Source: Opisthorchis felineus (Eukaryota; Platyhelminthes; Trematoda; Opisthorchiida; Opisthorchiidae). From it: 64,000 nt of DNA. Shown here in pieces: positions 51,301-61,214 of the stretch. The notes beneath the pieces were generated by a model. It did not search any database and was not told the origin of the DNA. It worked only from the letters and a program-made list of their open reading frames with translations. The stretch is taken from positions 386,558 through 450,557 of the forward strand of contig SJOL01005921.1 in the NCBI GenBank assembly GCA_004794785.1, given 5' to 3'. Each line of letters opens with the position of its first letter. The first letter of the stretch is position 1. The position numbers and the translations under genes were made by a program.

Positions 51301-54300
51301 AACCATGGTCCCAGAGGCCAGACAATCCACCTTGGCTGCTACTACACCATCACCCTCATCATCCGGACAGGCACGGATGTCCCAGCGTTGTAAAATCACA
51401 AAATTTACTTAACTATATTTAGTCTTAAAGCGAAAAAAGACTGGAGTAGATGCGCAGGAGCCATGGGGCTGACCAAATGCAGGCAGTCTAAAGTATCTAC
51501 AGCTCCAAGAGCTCAACCAGACAATCTAGAAGCAAACTGACAACACGGACGTCAATGACATCCATTAGCCACCATTAGCGACAACCGAATACCTGTTTTC
51601 CAATTACCTGGTTACGAATTCCTTGAGGCCATCCGATACCAGCAACGCTTCCGGGAAATCTGTAGTCAAAACCTGAAGACGCTTCACATCATCTGTCCAC
51701 AGAGGTTGTCTCGTAACCATACAACATAGCCCCCACCTGTCGTCTGGTACATGCGACCCTTTAAACAGTGGTATAAGGCACATGCCGAAAGATGGTACGA
51801 TGGGTCAGTTTATTCAACAGCACCTGCGCTTTGTCTTTGTCCCCAAAAACGAGAACTATGTCGACAAGATTCTCATCAGCAACGACTTGATTACCGGGGT
51901 TTAGAAGATCTTGCAGCGTTTGTCTCATTATTTCAACGGCGACGATGCTGAACAAGAATGGGAAGAGTAGACATTCTTGTCGCACATCACCTTTTGTAGA
52001 AAAGCTCACATGCATAAGCTCACTCGCACGCCCTGAAGCATGTGAATATGGGGACCGGATTATGTTCAAAAACTTCTCCGGCGTCCCAAGTTGGTTAACA
52101 GCACTGACCGATCGACAGAAGCGAACACACCCTTGAAGTCCAGGAACACCAAGATTGTGGATCGTCTGCACATATGGCGTTGCTGTAACACCTGACAGAG
52201 TGTGGTGTGGTTGACACGGAATCTGACAGGTCGAAATCCCGCTTGTTGCCCATGGGTCAAATTTTCGCGTTCCACCCCCGGGCGAGGAAGCTGATGCCAG
52301 AAGCCTCGCTACAACCGGCGTCAAACGACACCATTATGGTTACTACATTCACTGAGAGTATCTTCTTTGAATATGGGCACTATTATCGGCTCGGCCCAGT
52401 TGTCTGGGACAGTTACTTTCTCCAAGACAGTCGCAACTATGCTAGATAGGCAGACTGAGGAACAGGGCAGGTGGAAGGTCGTCGGGACCAGGATCACGAC
52501 GAGTAGAGGTATACACTCGGACATATCTGAGGTTGAAAGGGTCTTCATATTCGCAGTCCACGTTTCTGTCAAAGGATTCGAAGTAGCAGGTGGATAGCGG
52601 AAGTGCTGTCCGAAGTATTCTGCTGGATATTATACAGCTACTGTGGTCCTTGATGACTTCACTAACAAGAGGCTTCCGAGGACCTATCGAGTGGACCAAG
52701 CAGAACAATCTGCGGACAATTCCAACATTTTTAGCTTCTTCTGTTCTTTCGGCCCTTCGGATCCACCAAGTTTCATGGTCTGTGCGGAAGCAAATTTTTA
52801 CCTGGAGTCGGGCCTCCAGCTAGGCCACACTCTCGTCAGGGATCCAGGCTAGGAGACCGGATGGACTGTACCATAGGGAGAAGTCCAGGCACCACGTGCA
52901 GTTGTGGACCTCTCACCCCAGTGAATGTTAATATCCGATACCGTATCAGCAGCCAGCTGCTGGCGAAGTGGATCTGACACATTTGTTTAATTTAGGGATT
53001 CATTAATTTCTCAATAGCTAAGCGAGGTATGGACGTTTTGCGAACATCCTGAAAAGCACAACGAAAAGCAGCAACGGACAAGTGCATGATCGCAGTCCAC
53101 GCAGGCATTCCAGAAAAAGCGGCACGCAGTAGCCAACCATCACCACCGGTAACTCACAGAAATGTGGTTTGTTGGTGGGTACCACTATTTCCGCTGTTCC
53201 AGAAATTGGCACTGCGAGGGAGAAGTTTGTAATCAGTCCACATCCGCAGCAGGCGCGCTCCGTTATTCGTGCATCTCGTGTCTAACCCGAATTAGTCTCA
53301 GCAGTGTTAAGTCACCAGCGACCACGACGATATTTGAGCTCTTAGCCTTGGCAGATTCCGTCGTGGCATATACCGATACAATGGACTGTGGTTGATCAAG
53401 TGAACAGTGAGTGGAGGATCTCATTTTCTCGAGATTCTTCCTCAGTCGTTGCCAAACGAACCGCGCAGTTCAATTATAGTACTTGAGTCCTGGGATTTTA
53501 TTTCTGTCAGACAGCACGCATCAATGCACAAGAGATCCGGTGTACAATCAAGAGCGGCTTGTTGTCGTGCCTGCTACAGTGTGCGCATATTAAACGGGCT
53601 TCGAGGTAATTAGGCCTGTTACTGAAGACGGATGCGCAGAAACTGCAGCTGAGCGTGAGACAATCGCTACCCAAATGTATGGTTATGAATCGTAATGCAC
53701 CAATCTAACATACTGTTAAAATGTTGTTAGAAGTCCAGTGGTGAGATAGAGGTGGTCTGATTTGTCATAAAACGTGTAGAAATCATCACCAAACTCGAAC
53801 AAGCACACAAATCCGGTGGCAACTATTGTCTCATGGATCTGTACAATTCAGTGATAATAAAACTACCTGATCGAATTTTAGGTTTCCGCCTTTTTACTTA
53901 CTAAATTTTCTCCGCAGAACCTGAGATCCGAGTAGATTGACGAGATCGCCTAGTTCTGTTTATTGTGCACTCGCACCAGAGGTAAAACAAGTGAAACAGA
54001 AAGAAAACCATTAACAGTCCTGATTATCAAAAACCAATAAACTGCTTCAATTTTACCTTTTGTTTTTGTCTAGATCTGTGGTTGAGGGGAAAAGGGTAAC
54101 TGCGCAAATGAAAAAATAGTCCCACAAGATCCGCCGGCTTCGTGCGATGTCAACCATCAACACCAATCATGAATCGATCTTCGTTTGATGTCATTTTGTT
54201 GCGCACCAAGCGAGGACATTTACACGTGCTCTAATGAATAGAACCAGGAGGAAATTCAGGGGATATGTTGAACCGTATGAAACTGTATTACCTGGTCCAA

Positions 54301-57300
54301 AGAGTATAGTGAAATCCTCAGAAACTTCCCGAAAAGGCCACTACTCCCAGAGAAACAAAAAATAGCCGACGCATGATAGGATACTTTCAGAAGATAGGTA
54401 GTTCTGAAGATATATCAAAAGCCTTTACGATACCGGTGGGACTAGGCTAGTATGTCCAAAGACAGGCATCAAGTAAATACCACAGCCCTAGGTCCTTTAT
54501 GAAAATGTCCAACGTATGGTGAATAGGTCGAGTATTTGAGTCGGAGTATGCACAAAACTAAGAAAAAAACTAACAGTGTAATAGACTGAAAACCCTTACG
54601 GAAAGCGCCCAATCGGTAGGTGACTTACACATGTTTGGAGAGTTGGTCAATACGGCGTCTTAGGCCTTGAGTGAGGTCCTCAACGGATGACTCACCAGCC
54701 ACTGGAAGTACGTCTAGCAGGGCTGAGAGCTCAGTGACAAGACGATCACGGATACCATTAGCCGTGGCCAGGCCTTTGAGTAACTCTTCGTGTTTCTTGC
54801 ACGCGTCACTCAGCTCTCCACGGAGCATCTCCAAGTTAGCTTCAAGCTGTTGTTGTTTGTCTTCAGACTAGGTCAGAAGCAGAGGGTTAATATTTTGTTA
54901 ATCAAGAAAAGCAATCGGGTAGGTAGAAAATCCTCGAAAGGCGAATAACCTGCTCATTGGAGTGTACCCAATCCATCTGTCGCAAAACCACCATTTTCGG
55001 AGGGTGTCTCATTTTCCGTAAACATATCCCATGGTATTGTGTGGTGGTATAAGTGTTCTTGGAAAAAGAGGCCAACTAAACACAGCTATCGAGTATGAAC
55101 TCTGTGACGTCCTTTATTCCAAGGTGACGCCAGCAGCTCTTTAAAAACGGACATATGAAACCGTAGGTAAGAAAAAAATGTAACTGCTAATCGGAGATAC
55201 AGACAATGCTGTTATATCGCTTCAACATTTTTGCACAAAAAGGCACCAAAATAAGCAAGGACGCGATTCGGTAGTTCTGTTAGTTGAAGCTTAAGGAAAC
55301 ATGTACGGTTGAAGACAAAGAAACAGGCGTCTCCCGGAACAGCCAGAGCAGCGATAGAAAACAGTTGCTTTCGGGAATAACTCTTGATTACCACCTGTGC
55401 ACCAAACCGAGCTGACTGACTGAGGATTAGAGTATGCTAATCAGACACTAATCAGAAATGCGACAGATGCGCAGCCTACACATGGTGTGCAGTTTTGAAT
55501 TTCCGTCAAATAATTAGCACGATAGTCTGACAAAGAATGGAGCCAAAAACAATTTCGAAATACAGATGCTACCCTCGATGGACAGAAAAAGCTGCCACCT
55601 AGTGGGGCAAAGCGGTGTAGTTGCGGCCATCCACAATCCATTCGTCGACCAAGCTTGTACAGCAATCCAATAAAAGAACCAAGGGATTAAGCCATAATTA
55701 TCAAGAATGATTTGCGAGACCACATGAAATGACAGGGATCACGATCTTAGTGTAAACCAAAAGAAGAGCGCATGATGAAGATACCGAAGTTCGTATACCG
55801 TATATTCCAAGACTGGTCCAGTGATCTAATATACGCTTGTACTTAAATTCCGCAATTCATGGTTGTATTAGCATCATTGCGCACCGTAAAACGTGAATAT
55901 CGAAGACTAGACCTGACAGCTTCATATTTGTCCGTGGACTACCAACTGAGGAACTGCAGATTGCTGACTGCAGATTAAGGCATTGGGGTATCAACCAAGT
56001 GACAACAGTGAATAGTTTGCCAGCAAGTCTTGTTAGTAGTACACGGGAAGCATGAGTAGCTAGAGTCAACCCACGTAAAGTCACCTATCCCCAAGACGTG
56101 AATTCCGAGCATGCTAGCTAACAGGGCTTCAAAACTTGACCGTGTTGTTCATCTTTGGAATTTTATTTCACCAACTCGCAGCGGTTCCATTACTCACCCT
56201 TCTTAGACTCATTCGTGTTCAACTCAGTCCGTTTCAAGATGGTGTTTACTACACGTAGCCACAAGTGTACGACTTCTTTTCGTTGTCGTACTCTATTGAT
56301 GACAGCATTCGCTCTGGTATCTGCAGTCAGAAAGTTTCATAAGGTCATTCACGATCGACACTTTACGTTGTACACTGACCACAAGTCTTTGTTATCAACT
56401 TTCAGCACCAAAATAGGTACTCCCGCGCACTCGGTTAATTGGTCCCAAATATGGGCTACAACACTATTGGTACACAATTGCGAACCAAGGTTCAAAAGAA
56501 TCTCACGTTTGGAACAAGCAGACGCGTTGTCAAGAATAATAGCCGACTTCATAGCTAAAACAACAAATGAGGATTTTGTTGTCTTCTATTACTACACGTA
56601 TGTGTGTGTTAACTTCCAATTACTGTGGGTCGAAACAGCTAAAGATCCGGGATCGCAGCATATGATCAAGTGTCCTTATCACAGGTGGCCTACGTAATTC
56701 AGACAGTTTTACTGAACAGTTCAGGAGGCGAAGATTTACACTCATGGTTAGTGACGAGTGTATGATGCTATGTGGCAGGGTGATTGCACCTAAAACAATG
56801 TAAAACAAAGTGCTAGAACAATTGCATAGCAGACGTCCAGGAATCAGCCGAAGAAAATCTACTGCCCGTGTTGACACGCATTGGCCATTTATGGACCAAG
56901 ACATACAAAAGCTTATTCGCACATGTAGTCAGTGCGCCATGGTGTCAAAGTTGCCTGTAGAATGTGAATACACTCTTCGAAGCTCCAAAAAAACACATGG
57001 TCTCGTTTATGCCATGCCCATGGACGGAATCAGTTACCTTGTGATTGTCGACACCCGTCCAAAATGGCCAAAAACATGTCCCTTAAGCACAACTTCGACC
57101 ACGACAACAAAATCGTACTTAAATCGGTTGTTTTCGCAACTTGCCAGTGCCAATGGCCCGAAGTCCACTTCGTCTGAACTTCCTAAATTACGCAAGTATT
57201 TTGCAATCAAGCACGCCAATGCTCAGCACATTACCCCCAGTAAAACGGACAGGTAGAACGGTTTACGGATACGTTCAAGCGAGCGCTGCGGAAACTTGAG

Positions 57301-59551
57301 AGAGAAAGTAAGACTGATGAAATTTTAGATACATTTTTGCACATTTGTAGCGACAATCCCGAAGTAGTGCTCACCAGGTGAGACGTTTCTTGGTCACAGA
57401 ACGAGAATAACACTGGACGCCGTGCGTCCTAGTTCTGTCACCGGAAAACGTAACAATATCAAAGCGCAAAGCCACAGGTGTTTGTGCTTGTACTCCAAGG
57501 TCACAAACGAATCTCGACCCCAGCTATTGTAACTCATCTCCTGAAGATGCAACATATTAATTTTAACATGTGGCGTCGATCACAATAAACAAGGCTGGGC
57601 GAAGAGGGTCCTACGGTGAAAAGGGTCCTCTGGCATACGAAGTACACGGCCCAACCAGCGAAACGTGCGAAGTGTGACAAGCCGATCTGTCAAGCGTACC
57701 TCAGCATTACTGATTTGATGTTCCCACCAGACCCGCTCAACGCTACGGAGACACCAATGATTAAACGCATGGATTTAACAGAGATCTTCCGCACTCAGCG
57801 GCCACGCCTTTGATCCATAAAGTAGGAAGGAGAGGACCGCGACACTGTACACTTTACCCTTTACAGTCACGTCGGCGCATCAAATGTCGGTGGTTGGCAA
57901 GCGCTATCTTGGCCTTCCCACTAGGAAAGTGATTTCGTCTTTCGCCAGTCCGCCGAGACTTATGCAGCTGCCCAGATAAATGAACTTATCCACCACATCC
58001 ATCGGTTCACCTGCAAGCATGAGGCTTAGGTTTGAACCCACCCAATCTTGCATTTACATTTTACAGGTGCCAAGTGCAGCAAACCATTAGGAATAGTTTG
58101 AATTTCCAAAAGGTCCGATCAAATAAACGTAAGATCCAAGAGGAGTAGATTTTCGATCCACATAAGGCAGGGCACATCAACAAACGTTGACTACGCAACC
58201 TGCATACATAAGAGAATAAAAACAACCATTCAGCTTCAGTACCCTTTCGGTGCCTAGCTGCCATGCTACCCGAAGGAAGCAGGAGGGCTGAGGTACTGCG
58301 AGGTTGCCCAAGCTTAGACAGGAGCAGTCGGGATGCTGAGATTGGGTTCAAACCACGGACCTTGAGGTCAGTACGTTCGCGCCTTAACCACTGAGCTATA
58401 TCGAGCTCTGCATACAAAAAGGTAAAATGCTCGTTTATGTAAAAGACTACTCACAATGAACCACATGGTTTTCATTTACATACAGGGAGGCTAATGTGGA
58501 GCTCAGACAAAAAATGTAGGGATCATACATCAGCAAGTTTCACGCTTTCACTTCATGTTCACATTTCTTGCAGAGTGCAGTTCAATGGAGAACATTATTC
58601 GCTTCTGAAGCCTCCACCTGTGGACGCACTCCAGCCGTCTTACCATTCTAGGTTACACTCGATCGTAGATTTCTTACGCAGTACATGGGGATTTCGTCCC
58701 GCGAGTGAAGCCAAATTTATCTTGAAAAGCTGAGAAGCACCGTAAAGCCGTTTCATCCTTACGGGACACCATGAGTAGTGCTGGGAAGATGCAAATCAGC
58801 AACGCCTCGGTTAGCGGGTGAACACTCCACCGTTCAGCCACGAGCGCCTGATCAGCAGTGTAACCATCTCCCTAAAGTTTCGTGAGATGCGCACTGCTGA
58901 TGATTCTCAATAAGGATGAAAGAGTTGTACAGTGCTTCTGGGCTTTTTAGCATACTATGGCACATGGTGGACAAAATCCTCATTGGGAATTGAGCCTTCT
59001 CCTTATAAGATATGGCATTTTAGGTGATTACTTTGAATAAGCTACTGAATAGTTCGACGCATAACTGAAAATAGTGTTCGTCAGCCAAACCAAGTGCGAA
59101 AAGCAAACAGTTCAACTCTCCATCAGCGTCCGGAATAGGCAGAATTCTTACGATTCGCAACCGGGGTAAAGGACCTGCACGGTAATTGTGAACTGTTTTC
59201 CAGAGACTGCCTTGATCTCGCGTCAAACTAAAGAAAAGTAGGTGGACAGAGGAGTTCGCTGAAAACTAAGCTACCAAGTGCGCTTCCGTAAACGCCTCAA
59301 TCGCCAAATACTAGTAAGAAGGTGATGCCAACATACGTCAGTCGCACAGATGTAAACTTTTGGTTCATTGGTGGTCGAGCTGTTCACTGAGCTTGGCCAT
59401 TGTGCTGAAAACGTTTCGCCCCCAATCGAGTTGATATCACCAGCGCGTAGTTGTGAAGCAGAGGAGAGCTGTGCACTGAGTAGTGGAGCGCTTGGGCATA
59501 TACGTGTTTCTGAACGCAGTGACCTTCAACTACGATTGGTTTTCTCGATAA

Positions 59552-59595
<44 letters not shown>

Positions 59596-61138
59596 GTCAA
59601 TAATGTTCTGCTTGACATCTGACTCGCACCTCGTGACTGTGCCGGGCTAGTTAGGTAGTTCATCCTGTTCGCTAATAAGTTCGCCTGATGCTCAGCCGTG
59701 TTTACATTATTCGATTCAGTTCGCGATCTCTTGCATGCACAAGTGCATAGATTGGGTCCAGTTCAACGTGTAAGTAGATCTAGTTCGTTGTGGAGTACAC
59801 GAGTACCTTCGCGTGTGTGGCACCCCCATGTGCCAGAAACTTCATTTGAAATGGTGATCTTCCACACCTTCATGGACGGAATTCAAAGAAAGTGGATCAC
59901 TCCTTCTCACGGTCGCATTGCATTCGTTGATCCCTGTAGCTAGTCTGCTCCTGGTCTGTCCAGTGTAATGCTTGTTGCATTCACTGCACTTTCTTTCCGG
60001 CAAATAATATTGTTCTGGTTACTTTGATTGTCTTTATCCTTGGGTTTTTAAATTAATCTCCTCAATGTGGCACTCCATCTATGAGCCACCGAAATTCCAT
60101 TCGGTTGAAATACATGCTATCCGTTCACATACGCTTTTGGTGTATGAGAGTAGCGTTCGTATAGCTGTATGTTCTAACCGTTGTCGTAGCTGCGGAGGTA
60201 TTCTTTTCTTCAAGTTTCTTTTAATAGTTTATTGGGTATCCGTTGTTTTGTAGTATGTGATATAAATGGTCTTCGACCTTCTCAATTCTGTTGCGCTGCA
60301 ATATATTTCTCTACTTTTGAACAGGAACTCTTCTTGTAATTCATCGAATCAAGCAGATATAACTTTGATATAAGAAAAAGTCAGCAAAGGAGATTTTTCT
60401 GACATGTGATCAATTCCAAGTACTTTCAGAATGAAGTTTGCTTAAAGTATGAAGAAACGGATACCACGCCTGATTCTAACCAATGTTACTATCACCCATT
60501 TGCTTATCAAAATTAGCCGACATTTCCCGTGATCATGAATATTTTGTGATTGTGATATGACCAGTATCCTGATGTTGCTGAAGATCGAAAACCTTCCTAT
60601 TCTTTTATTGAAATGTAGCAGCAGGATGAGATTTGAGCTAGCTAAGGGAGGCGCGCAGTTAGCACAGGACTTCGAAAGACCTCACAACTAGCTTGAGTAC
60701 AATGAAAAGACACAGGAAATACTGAACTGCATCCAAGGCTATACTCGAGTTCAGTTCGAGATAACTGTGAAGTTACTTACAAGGAAATTGACGGAACAAA
60801 ACATTGAAATATGATACACTGGTGCAAACCGGTCAGAGATGTAGCACGCAAAAAAGCTGTGGAGTCAGCGTCGAAGTAAAACAGTGAGGCTAATGCCGAC
60901 GGAGGCACGCTAGTCATTGGTTTCAATGCAGCCTTTATAGAAACCACTTTTCACTTCCCCTTGAAATCCAGCCAATGCAACAAATTGGCATGACACTTGT
61001 TTCTGAGTGTACGGAGATCGAGAACTAGCGAAGATTTGACTCACGTTTAGCTTCGCCGCAATCGCAGCATCCCTCTCAGCCTGGGCAGCTTCCAATTGAT
61101 CCAACTGACTTCGTAAGTTGGCATCCTGCTCCTTCAGT
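39138..61138 (-). CDS. CLIP1: 3' part of a CLIP-170-like microtubule plus-end linker gene (seven exons)
   Basis: Seven exons (61138-61045, 54867-54629, 49748-49631, 49121-49069, 47945-47840, 43310-43193, 39307-39138) join with matching phases at all six junctions. Together they give about 298 codons and a TAG stop. The product is heptad-rich and almost wholly alpha-helical coiled coil. Near the C-terminus it has SFLNSIIVDLHKKNAELEE, which I recognise as the terminal coiled-coil block of CLIP-170/CLIP-190 proteins. Those proteins dimerise through the coil and bind growing microtubule ends and EB1 through N-terminal CAP-Gly domains. CAP-Gly exons would lie beyond 64,000. The protein stops 21 residues after KKN, without the CCHC zinc knuckles that recruit dynactin and LIS1 in vertebrate CLIP-170. 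In this it resembles CLIP-115 or a knuckle-less isoform. Introns of 0.5-6.2 kb hold dead retroelements. Another long coiled-coil family remains possible. Confidence 0.75.
40153..40310 (+). repeat. Dispersed repeat R3, copy 2
   Basis: This copy aligns with 18638-18790 over its length in the same orientation. The shared landmarks CTGCTTCCGG, GGGTCTCTGTGA and GATTTCATGCCATGCC (ATGATTTCGTGTTATGCC in the other copy) are well separated, so homology rather than chance explains the match. Confidence 0.6.
41760..41998 (-). repeat. tRNA-derived SINE-like element, family 2, copy 2
   Basis: On the minus strand the head reads GCTCGTGGCCAAGCGGTTAA. This is the A-box region of a Leu/Ser-type tRNA. GAGATCACGGACTTGAAAC follows at the B-box position. 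The tail contains GTGATTCTCAATAAGAATGA and TACTTCTCAGCTTTTCGG. It is the clearest copy of this family and suggests an origin from a tRNA with a long variable arm. Confidence 0.65.
43193..43310 (-). CDS. CLIP1: CLIP-like gene, sixth visible exon
   Basis: The acceptor TTGGCTACAG precedes 43310 in phase 0. The exon encodes 39 residues beginning HSQLKQSHEHAMAMMETERR and ends with G before GTGAGT. That single base joins the AG of the last exon to make GAG. The content is charged heptad coil followed by a small Ala/Gly/Ser-rich linker (SAGIAGS). Confidence 0.8.
43311..47839 (-). other. CLIP-like gene intron 5
   Basis: A 4.5 kb intron. Its only recognised element is the antisense LINE relic at 46.69-47.34 kb; a GT tract running into a G run lies near 44,455-44,470. 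Confidence 0.6.
46690..47335 (+). mobile_element. LINE relic: C-terminal part of a jockey/RTE-like ORF2
   Basis: Conceptual translation in shifting frames reads ARIPRTLVAFANLGRLWRQ, then LLCGCVNWPLQ, VRRLQVFDNRCLRTI, WWCGHVLRWPKKVL and FPGWVPRDPKCAWLNSLQDM. These are the hallmark blocks downstream of the reverse-transcriptase palm in trematode LINE ORF2 proteins (thumb, LRHLW, LLYGCETW, RWLGHVLRMP). There are at least two frame slips and in-frame stops. A segment of about 25 bases near 46,784-46,808 interrupts the order. The element is antisense to the host gene and immobile. Confidence 0.8.
47840..47945 (-). CDS. CLIP1: CLIP-like gene, fifth visible exon
   Basis: The acceptor TTGTCTACAG precedes 47945. 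One base (A) completes the Lys codon begun by AA of the previous exon, and 35 residues follow (MAQLEANAEAALHRLEWKS through HTLNE). The donor after GAG is GTTAGT in phase 0. Leu and Ala fill heptad core positions and Glu/Lys/Gln the outer ones, typical of continuous coiled coil. Confidence 0.8.
47946..49068 (-). other. CLIP-like gene intron 4
   Basis: A 1.1 kb intron with no recognised repeat or gene. Confidence 0.6.
49069..49121 (-). CDS. CLIP1: CLIP-like gene, fourth visible exon (53 nt)
   Basis: A small exon bounded by CCTTTGCAG and GTAAGC. It starts in phase 0 with NEPDIATVSEQLEAAKT and ends with AA of a Lys codon. Its phases fit both neighbours exactly, which makes it convincing despite its size. 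Confidence 0.8.
49122..49630 (-). other. CLIP-like gene intron 3
   Basis: A 0.5 kb intron, the shortest in the visible part of the gene, without recognised repeats. Confidence 0.6.
49631..49748 (-). CDS. CLIP1: CLIP-like gene, third visible exon
   Basis: A pyrimidine-rich acceptor (TCTCCCCTTCCCTCAG) precedes 49748. One base completes a Val codon and 39 residues follow, from VDAEANRDQLMSRVQVLESE to ISSSVRE. The donor is GAG/GTGCGT, phase 0. The segment ERAELERELTLL is a textbook charged heptad. Confidence 0.85.
49749..54628 (-). other. CLIP-like gene intron 2
   Basis: A 4.9 kb intron dominated by the LINE relic at 51.56-53.6 kb. The parts at 49.75-51.5 and 53.6-54.6 kb show nothing recognisable. 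Confidence 0.6.
51560..53600 (-). mobile_element. LINE relic with endonuclease and reverse-transcriptase domains
   Basis: On the minus strand, blocks appear in the order expected for an APE-endonuclease LINE. From about 53,580 there is an endonuclease start (LLCIDACCLTEIKSQDSS), then TRDARITERA and DHALVRCCFSLCF near 53,070. Reverse transcriptase follows from about 52,650 (RDPGPDDLPPALF, VPDNWAEPIIVPIFKED, HGQQAGFRP, ILVFLDFKGVFASVDRSVLL, KFLNIIRSPYSH). The palm motif normally written YADD reads LVDIVLVF, so the catalytic pair is lost. Frames change several times and stops occur. After the NKLTH block the match jumps to VYQ and KRLQVFDYRF-like sequence, implying an internal deletion of about 75 codons. 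It lies in intron 2 in the gene's orientation. Confidence 0.85.
54629..54867 (-). CDS. CLIP1: CLIP-like gene, second visible exon
   Basis: The acceptor CTTCTGACCTAG precedes 54867 and the donor GT/GTAAGT closes the exon in phase 2. It encodes 79 residues: SEDKQQQLEANLEMLRGELS, then a coil with DACKKHEELLKGLATANG. A less helical hinge (LDVLPVAGESS) follows, then VEDLTQGLRRRIDQLSKHV. This is the largest exon seen and carries the only clear break in the coiled coil apart from the C-terminal linker. Confidence 0.85.
56250..57480 (+). mobile_element. Ty3/Gypsy retrotransposon relic (RNase H and integrase)
   Basis: RNase H sequence (FALVSAVRKFHKVIHDRHF, LYTDHKSLLSTF, then QADALSRII) is followed after a frame break by the integrase zinc-binding region. 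That region reads LHSRRPGISRRKSTAR, HWPFMDQDIQKLIRTCSQC, with CxxC kept and one His of the HHCC set replaced. Integrase core traces follow (GISYLVIVDTRPKWP; GQVERFTDTFKRAL in another frame). The stretch that should carry the second catalytic Asp is deleted or altered. No LTRs are recognisable on either side. It is antisense to the host gene and dead. Confidence 0.85.
57585..58060 (-). mobile_element. Second LINE relic: ORF2 C-terminal region
   Basis: On the minus strand DVVDKFIYLGSCISLGGLAK and DEIT precede ALANHRHLMRRRD, KGKVYSVAVLSFLLYGSKAW, WWEHQISNAEVR and RTFRWLGRVLRMPED. These are the post-palm blocks of a LINE ORF2 related to, but in several blocks different from, the one at 46.7 kb (GGLAKDE type versus the other). 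At least three frame slips and a stop are present. It probably represents a separate LINE subfamily. Confidence 0.8.
58230..58408 (-). repeat. tRNA-derived SINE-like element, family 1, copy 3
   Basis: On the minus strand the head GCTCGATATAGCTCAGTGG, then TTAAGGCG, contains a good A-box, and GGTTTGAACCC is the B-box about 40 bases later. The body ends with GGTAGCATGGCAGCTAGGCA and an ACCGAAAGGG block. It aligns end to end with the 34.3 kb copy. Confidence 0.7.
58680..58960 (-). repeat. SINE family 2 copies in inverted pair
   Basis: From 58680 to about 58865 lies a minus-oriented family 2 copy (head GCTCGTGGCTGAACGG on the minus strand; tail CGTAAGGATGAAACGGC). From about 58866 to 58960 a second tail in plus orientation follows (GTTTCGTGAGATGCGCACTG, then ATTCTCAATAAGGATGAAAG). 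The two heads or tails face each other, giving an inverted arrangement. Confidence 0.55.
59556..59593. repeat. (TA)n microsatellite
   Basis: Nineteen uninterrupted TA units, inside intron 1 of the CLIP-like gene. Likely length-polymorphic. Confidence 0.95.
61045..61138 (-). CDS. CLIP1: CLIP-like gene, first visible exon (5' boundary uncertain)
   Basis: The exon ends with AAGCTAAAC before GTGAGT, phase 0, matching the phase-0 start of the next exon. The coding content is LKEQDANLRSQLDQLEAAQ then AERDAAIAAKLN, a strong coiled coil. The acceptor TCTCCATTCTTTCAAG places the start at 61138, one base into a codon. The frame stays open upstream (DPNVDSVSILSR) to another acceptor, GCTGCAG before 61214, so the exon may be longer. 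The preceding exon was not found with confidence. Confidence 0.7.
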
Positions 61139-61214
61139 CTTGAAAGAATGGAGACAGAGTCAACATTGGGATCGGTAAAGCTGGAAACTTGATCAATCTG
61201 GTTTTGTACACAGC

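Larger units (their letters stand above)
54868..61044 (-). other. CLIP-like gene intron 1 of the visible part
   Basis: A 6.2 kb intron containing the Gypsy relic, a LINE relic, SINE copies of both families and a TA microsatellite. Both flanking exons are phase 0 here, so no extra exon is required, though a small phase-neutral one cannot be excluded. Confidence 0.6.

Noticed and set aside
59020..59226. Minus-strand frame with an enzyme-like composition in intron 1
   Set aside because: No motif recognised and no convincing splice sites. It lies beside repeat copies and is probably noise.
59368..59410. Minus-strand peptide KLSEQLDHQ after a TTTCAG, considered as an extra CLIP exon
   Set aside because: It runs into a stop with no usable donor in phase, and the exons on either side already join in phase without it.
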